The translations under genes were made by a program, and so were the position numbers. From Saccharothrix tamanrassetensis (GTDB lineage: Bacteria > Actinomycetota > Actinomycetes > Mycobacteriales > Pseudonocardiaceae): a stretch of DNA of 64,000 nucleotides. The notes beneath the pieces are model-generated. The model ran no database searches. It worked only from the letters and a program-made list of their open reading frames with translations, and had not been told where the DNA came from. The first letter of the stretch is position 1; each line of letters starts with the position of its first letter. Positions 60,263 to 64,000 of this stretch are shown here, one piece after another. The stretch lies in the NCBI RefSeq assembly GCF_014203665.1, contig NZ_JACHJN010000003.1:372001-436000 (forward strand). The letters are read 5' to 3'.

Positions 60263-61591
60263 ATGCTCCGAAGCTTCAGGCTGAGCAACCACCGGTCGTT
60301 CCGCGATGAGCAGGAGCTGTCGCTCATACCCGCGTATGCCAGAGATCCGCAGGCCGTGCCGGTGGTGGCGATCTACGGGGCGAACGCCTCCGGCAAGTCG
60401 AACCTGCTCGACGGTCTGAGCTTCATGGCGGAGGCGGTGCGCGACTCGTTCGGCAAGTGGTCGCCCACGGGCGGCATCCCCCGCCGGCCCTTCCGGCTCG
60501 ACCGGTCGTCCGATCGACCGTCGGCCTTCGTGGCCGAACTCGTCGAGGGCGGAGTCCGCTACGTCTACGGGTTCGAAGTGGACGACGAGCGCGTGCGGTC
60601 GGAGTGGCTCTACAGCTACCCGGAGAAGCGGAAGCGGGTGGTCTTCGAGCGTGAGGTCGACGAGATGAAGTTCGGCACGACCGTGGGCGACGCACGCGCC
60701 AAACTCGAAGTGCTCGAAGGCATGTTGCGGCCGAACTCCCTGTTCCTGAGCCTCGCCGGCCAGGCGAGTCTGACACTGCCGGCGGCAGTGCACCGGTGGT
60801 TCACCGAGAAGCTGGTGTTCCGGCTGACCGGGCTGGGGCCGGACGAGATGGCGATGAAACAAGTCGTCATGGGAGATGCCTCGAGGCGCCGGCGCTTCGC
60901 CGATCTCGTGAAGGCGGCTGATTTGGGTGTTTCCGCCCTGGTAGTCAGCTATTCACATCCGCTCCCTGCGGCGGTAGAGGCGAAGTCGGCACAGAACATC
61001 GACATCGACTGGGACATCATCGAAGAAGCACTCGATGATGTCGTCGAAGATCCAGGCGAACGGCGACATCTCTTGAGTGCGCTACGCAGGGCTCTGGATG
61101 CGGACGGCAGGATCGGTCTGCGCCACGGCGGCGGCGAGGTCTTCGGTCTGAACGACGAGTCGGCGGGCACCCGCGCCTGGCTCGGCCTGCTCCCGGTGGC
61201 GCTGGCCGTGCTGGAGAACGGGGGCGCCCTGGTGGTCGATGAGATAGACGCCAGCCTCCATCCACAACTGACCGCGCGACTGGTGGCGTTGTTCCGCGAT
61301 CCCGACGCCAACCCGGCCGCGGCTCAGCTCGTGTTCACCACCCACGACGCGAGCCTGCTCAGCCCGGCACTCGGTGAGCAGGTCCTCGAGCGGGACGAGA
61401 TCTGGTTCGTGCAGAAGGACCAGGACGGCGTCTCCGAGCTGTACCCGCTTACCGACTTCCATCCCCGCAAGGAAGGGGAAAATCTGGAGCGCCGGTACCT
61501 CGGTGGGAGTTACGGCGCCGTGCCGAACCTGATGTCCGAAGACTTCGTCGTAGCGGTGCGAGGTAGGGTCGGTGCGGATGATCCGGCGTGA
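60263..61591 (+). CDS. AAA ATPase, RloA/AbiLi-like (OLD-type ABC ATPase)
   Basis: The 442-residue protein has an ABC/SMC-type ATPase split over its length: N-terminal LRSFRLSNHRSFRDEQEL, Walker A GANASGKS (39-46), an ABC-signature-like segment NDESAGTRAWL, Walker B VVDEIDASLHP (Asp326, Glu327) and a switch-histidine strand LVFTTHDASLL. This is the AAA_15/AAA_21 class found in RloA, AbiLi, AriA and OLD defence ATPases. It probably senses a phage cue and controls the partner nuclease. By eye, its base composition is lower in G+C than its neighbours. The next gene overlaps it by 20 bases. Confidence 0.85.
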   Translation: MLRSFRLSNHRSFRDEQELSLIPAYARDPQAVPVVAIYGANASGKSNLLDGLSFMAEAVRDSFGKWSPTGGIPRRPFRLDRSSDRPSAFVAELVEGGVRYVYGFEVDDERVRSEWLYSYPEKRKRVVFEREVDEMKFGTTVGDARAKLEVLEGMLRPNSLFLSLAGQASLTLPAAVHRWFTEKLVFRLTGLGPDEMAMKQVVMGDASRRRRFADLVKAADLGVSALVVSYSHPLPAAVEAKSAQNIDIDWDIIEEALDDVVEDPGERRHLLSALRRALDADGRIGLRHGGGEVFGLNDESAGTRAWLGLLPVALAVLENGGALVVDEIDASLHPQLTARLVALFRDPDANPAAAQLVFTTHDASLLSPALGEQVLERDEIWFVQKDQDGVSELYPLTDFHPRKEGENLERRYLGGSYGAVPNLMSEDFVVAVRGRVGADDPA

Positions 61592-62144
61592 CCCGAGTCC
61601 ACGGCGGCGTCCGGCACGGAGGCAGGCTGCCGACCGGATTCTCGCCGTCTGCTGCGGCAACACCGAGAAGCAGTACCTGGACGGTTTGAAGCGGGTTGCC
61701 CGCGTGGTGACCCTGAAGACGGTCGTCAAAGTCGGGTCGCCGGAGCAGTTGGTCGGCTACGCGACAAAGCTCCGGGACAACGGATCGGACAGTTACGACC
61801 AGATCTGGTGCGTCGTGGACGTCGACGACTTCGACATCGCGAAAGCGCTCCTCGCAGCAGCCAAAGCCCGGGTGTCGCTCGCGGTTTCCAACCCGTGCTT
61901 CGAGCTGTGGCTGATCCTCCACTTCGCGGACCACTCCGCCCACCTGGCCGGCTACAAGCAGGCACGAGCTGTTCTCGAGAAGCACGTGCCGGGCTATAAC
62001 AAGGAGCTGGACTACTCGACGTTCCACCCGCGGATCGACGCCGCGATCGCCCGTGCCAAGGCGCTCGGCCTCGTCGACCCCTCCGCTACCGTCAACCCCT
62101 CCACCACCGTCTGGCGGCTGGTCGAAGCAGCGCTCAACCGCTGA
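61572..62144 (+). CDS. RloB/AbiLii-family (TOPRIM-like) putative nuclease effector
   Basis: A 190-residue protein of the RloB family (PF13707-like). It begins with a basic tail, then RILAVCCGNTEKQYLDGLKR, corresponding to the family's CEGxxTExxY strand; here Cys replaces the usual first acidic residue. IWCVVDVDDFD supplies the TOPRIM-like DxD, and SNPCFELWLILHF is the family's conserved NP-x-FE-x-W motif. RloB/AbiLii proteins accompany RloA-type ATPases in abortive-infection loci. GTG 61572 overlaps the ATPase stop by 20 bases; ATG 61578 is an alternative. Confidence 0.82.
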   Translation: MRMIRRDPSPRRRPARRQAADRILAVCCGNTEKQYLDGLKRVARVVTLKTVVKVGSPEQLVGYATKLRDNGSDSYDQIWCVVDVDDFDIAKALLAAAKARVSLAVSNPCFELWLILHFADHSAHLAGYKQARAVLEKHVPGYNKELDYSTFHPRIDAAIARAKALGLVDPSATVNPSTTVWRLVEAALNR

Positions 62145-62170
62145 CGTCAAGGAGCACCCCGGACGCCGGT

Positions 62171-62176
62171 TACCCT
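62171..62176 (+). promoter_or_regulatory. -10 box, leaderless start of rimO
   Basis: TACCCT, 7 bases before GTG 62184. Confidence 0.45.
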
Positions 62177-62183
62177 GAGCACC

Positions 62184-63587
62184 GTGTCTTCCCCCACCAC
62201 GTCCAAGCGCGTCGCCATGCTGACCCTCGGGTGCGCCCGCAACGAAGTCGACTCCGAGGAGCTCGCCGGCCGGCTCACCGCCGGCGGCTGGCAGCTGGTG
62301 GACGACGAGGCCGACGTGATCGTGGTCAACACCTGCGGCTTCGTCGAGTCGGCCAAGAAGGACTCCGTCGACACCCTGCTCGCCGCCGCCGACAGCGGCG
62401 CGAAGGTGGTCGCCGTCGGGTGCATGGCCGAGCGGTACGGCACCGAGCTGGCGGACAGCCTGCCCGAGGCGAACGCGGTGCTCGGGTTCGACCACTACGA
62501 GAACCTCGCCGACCGGCTGGACGACGTGCTGGACGGCAAGGCGCTGGAGTCGCACAAGCCGGTCGACCGCCGCACCCTGCTGCCGCTCACGCCCGTGCAG
62601 CGGCCCAAGGCCGCCGAAGAGGTGCAGGTCCCCGGCCACGGCTGGGGGCCGCGCGTGCTGCGCACCCGGCTGGAGGACACCCCGGTCGCGCCGCTGAAGA
62701 TCGCCTCGGGCTGCGACCGGCGCTGCTCGTTCTGCGCGATCCCGAGCTTCCGGGGCGCGTTCGTGTCCCGCCACCCGGACGAGGTGGTGGCCGAGGCCCG
62801 CTGGCTGGCCGAGCAGGGCGTCCGCGAGGTGTTCCTGGTCAGCGAGAACTCCACCTCCTACGCCAAGGACCTGCCGCGCGAGCTGGGCGGCTTGGAGAAC
62901 CTGCTGGAACGCCTCGCCGCGGTGGTCGACCGGGTGCGGGTGTCCTACCTCCAGCCCGCCGAGACCAAGCCCACCCTGGTCCGGGCGATCGCGACCACGC
63001 CGAACGTGGCGCAGTACTTCGACATGTCCTTCCAGCACTCCAGCGAGGCCGTGCTGCGCCGGATGCGCCGGTTCGGGTCCACCGACTCGTTCCTCGGCCT
63101 GATCTCGCAGATCCGCGCCCTCGCGCCGCAGGCCGGCATCCGCAGCAACGTGATCGTCGGCTTCCCCGGCGAGACCGAGGACGACGTGGCCGAGCTGGAG
63201 CGCTTCCTCACCGAGGCGCGGCTGGACGCGGTCGGCGTGTTCGGCTACTCCGACGAGGACGGCACCGAGGCCGAGACGCTGCCGGACAAGCTGGACGCGG
63301 ACACCGTCGCCGAACGCGTCGCCCGCATCTCCAACCTGGTCGAGGAGCTGACCGCGCAGCGCGCCGAGGACCGCGTCGGCGACGAGGTCGTCGTCCTGGT
63401 CGAGACCGCGGAGGACGACGAGAACGACTGCATCGGCCGCGCCGCCCACCAGGCTCCCGAGGTCGACGGCGAGTGCGTGGTCACCAACGCCGACGGCCTC
63501 GCCGTCGGCGACCTGGTGCGCTGCCGGGTCGACGCCGCGGAGGGCGTGGACCTGGTGGTCACCGCGATCGAGGTGCTCCCGAGGTGA
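62184..63587 (+). CDS. rimO: ribosomal protein S12 methylthiotransferase RimO
   Basis: The 467-residue radical-SAM enzyme methylthiolates an aspartate of ribosomal protein S12. The N-terminal domain holds three cluster cysteines ([28 protein letters not shown]). The radical-SAM motif is C177-x3-C181-x2-C184 ([16 protein letters not shown]). A TRAM domain closes the C-terminus. The presence of ARNEVDS rather than the MiaB pattern supports RimO. GTG 62184 gives the normal start; pgsA follows with a 4-base overlap. Confidence 0.95.
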   Translation: MSSPTTSKRVAMLTLGCARNEVDSEELAGRLTAGGWQLVDDEADVIVVNTCGFVESAKKDSVDTLLAAADSGAKVVAVGCMAERYGTELADSLPEANAVLGFDHYENLADRLDDVLDGKALESHKPVDRRTLLPLTPVQRPKAAEEVQVPGHGWGPRVLRTRLEDTPVAPLKIASGCDRRCSFCAIPSFRGAFVSRHPDEVVAEARWLAEQGVREVFLVSENSTSYAKDLPRELGGLENLLERLAAVVDRVRVSYLQPAETKPTLVRAIATTPNVAQYFDMSFQHSSEAVLRRMRRFGSTDSFLGLISQIRALAPQAGIRSNVIVGFPGETEDDVAELERFLTEARLDAVGVFGYSDEDGTEAETLPDKLDADTVAERVARISNLVEELTAQRAEDRVGDEVVVLVETAEDDENDCIGRAAHQAPEVDGECVVTNADGLAVGDLVRCRVDAAEGVDLVVTAIEVLPR

Positions 63588-64000
63588 CAGAACCCGCGCG
63601 CGTGCCGGTGCTGAACATCGCCAACGTGCTGACGATGTCCCGGCTGGTGCTCGTGCCGGTGTTCCTCTACCTGCTGTTCGCCGAGGACGGCCGCGACCAC
63701 CGGTGGCGGCTGGCGGCGTTCGCGGTGTTCGCGGTCGCCTCGGTGACCGACCACATCGACGGCAACCTGGCCCGCAAGCACGGGCTGATCACCGACTTCG
63801 GCAAGATCGCCGACCCGATCGCGGACAAGGCCCTCATCGGCGCCGCCCTGGTCGGGCTGAGCCTGCTGGGCGAGCTGCCGTGGTGGATCACGGTCGTCAT
63901 CGCGGCCCGCGAGCTGGGCGTCACGCTGCTGCGGTTCTGGGTGATCCGGCACGGCGTGATCCCGGCCAGCCGGGGCGGCAAGGCCAAGACGCTGGTCCAG
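63584..64000 (+). CDS. pgsA: CDP-diacylglycerol-glycerol-3-phosphate 3-phosphatidyltransferase (partial, runs off the window)
   Basis: The first 139 residues of a CDP-alcohol phosphatidyltransferase that makes phosphatidylglycerophosphate. The family motif is complete: [20 protein letters not shown] followed by ADPIADK (DG-x2-AR-x8-G-x3-D-x3-D). It begins [22 protein letters not shown], a first membrane helix. GTG 63584 overlaps the rimO stop. The rimO-pgsA order is conserved in actinobacteria. Confidence 0.93.
   Translation, partial: MTEPARVPVLNIANVLTMSRLVLVPVFLYLLFAEDGRDHRWRLAAFAVFAVASVTDHIDGNLARKHGLITDFGKIADPIADKALIGAALVGLSLLGELPWWITVVIAARELGVTLLRFWVIRHGVIPASRGGKAKTLVQ

Overview
The window is a 64 kb stretch of a high-GC chromosome with strong G/C bias at third codon positions, many GTG and TTG starts, and Shine-Dalgarno-less genes preceded by a TANNNT box. 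The gene content (mycobacterial-type CysG, rimP-nusA-ylxR-infB-rbfA-truB-ribF-rpsO-pnp cluster, ThyX, RNase J, DUF397, TIGR03085, a Ser/Thr kinase with a secreted sensor domain) points to a mycelial actinobacterium, most likely of the Pseudonocardiales (Saccharothrix, Actinosynnema or Lentzea relatives). That placement is inference; no rRNA gene is present. I see no tRNA, rRNA, CRISPR array, insertion sequence or prophage.

Layout. 1-5.4 kb: a gene tail, a secreted trypsin, a small secreted protein, a PIG-L deacetylase, siroheme synthase CysG, a membrane protein and an ArsR-like regulator. 5.6-12.3 kb: a DEAD-box RNA helicase with a long leader, a RIO-type kinase preceded by a tiny leader ORF, a GlxA/AraC regulator divergent from a small membrane protein, YaaA, an array of 14 eight-base repeats, and a VOC protein. 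12.5-22.6 kb: proS, a HAD phosphatase coupled to two membrane-anchored secreted proteins, a membrane protein under an apparent operator, YjbQ, an SDR, a DUF4442 thioesterase-like protein, a class V aminotransferase, and a ferritin-like/Tat-lipoprotein pair.

22.7-41.6 kb is the translation and RNA-processing core: rimP, nusA, ylxR, infB, ylxP, rbfA, a DHH phosphoesterase, MATE and MFS exporters, truB, a small membrane protein with a RHIM-like amyloid motif, ribF, a helix-turn-helix gene, a 2H phosphoesterase with a probable CTG start, rpsO, pnp, an M16 protease, dapB. A strong hairpin and a nested leader structure separate rpsO from pnp. 41.7-53.7 kb: small membrane proteins, two acetyltransferase/exporter genes, a YcaQ-type DNA glycosylase, a ribbon-helix-helix/DUF4097 operon under a nested inverted repeat, thyX, a Ser/Thr kinase, dapA and the RNase J gene. 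53.3-64 kb: DUF397, an EamA transporter coupled to an acyltransferase, ftsK, a secreted phospholipase A2, a MerR regulator, an ArgA-type acetyltransferase, then an AAA ATPase plus RloB-family nuclease pair (an AbiL-like anti-phage module) inserted before rimO and pgsA.

The most interesting items are the RloA/RloB-like defence pair, the RHIM-like motif protein lodged between truB and ribF, the 8-base G-rich repeat array, several strong inverted repeats placed as operators or terminators, and the very regular use of leaderless start sites.
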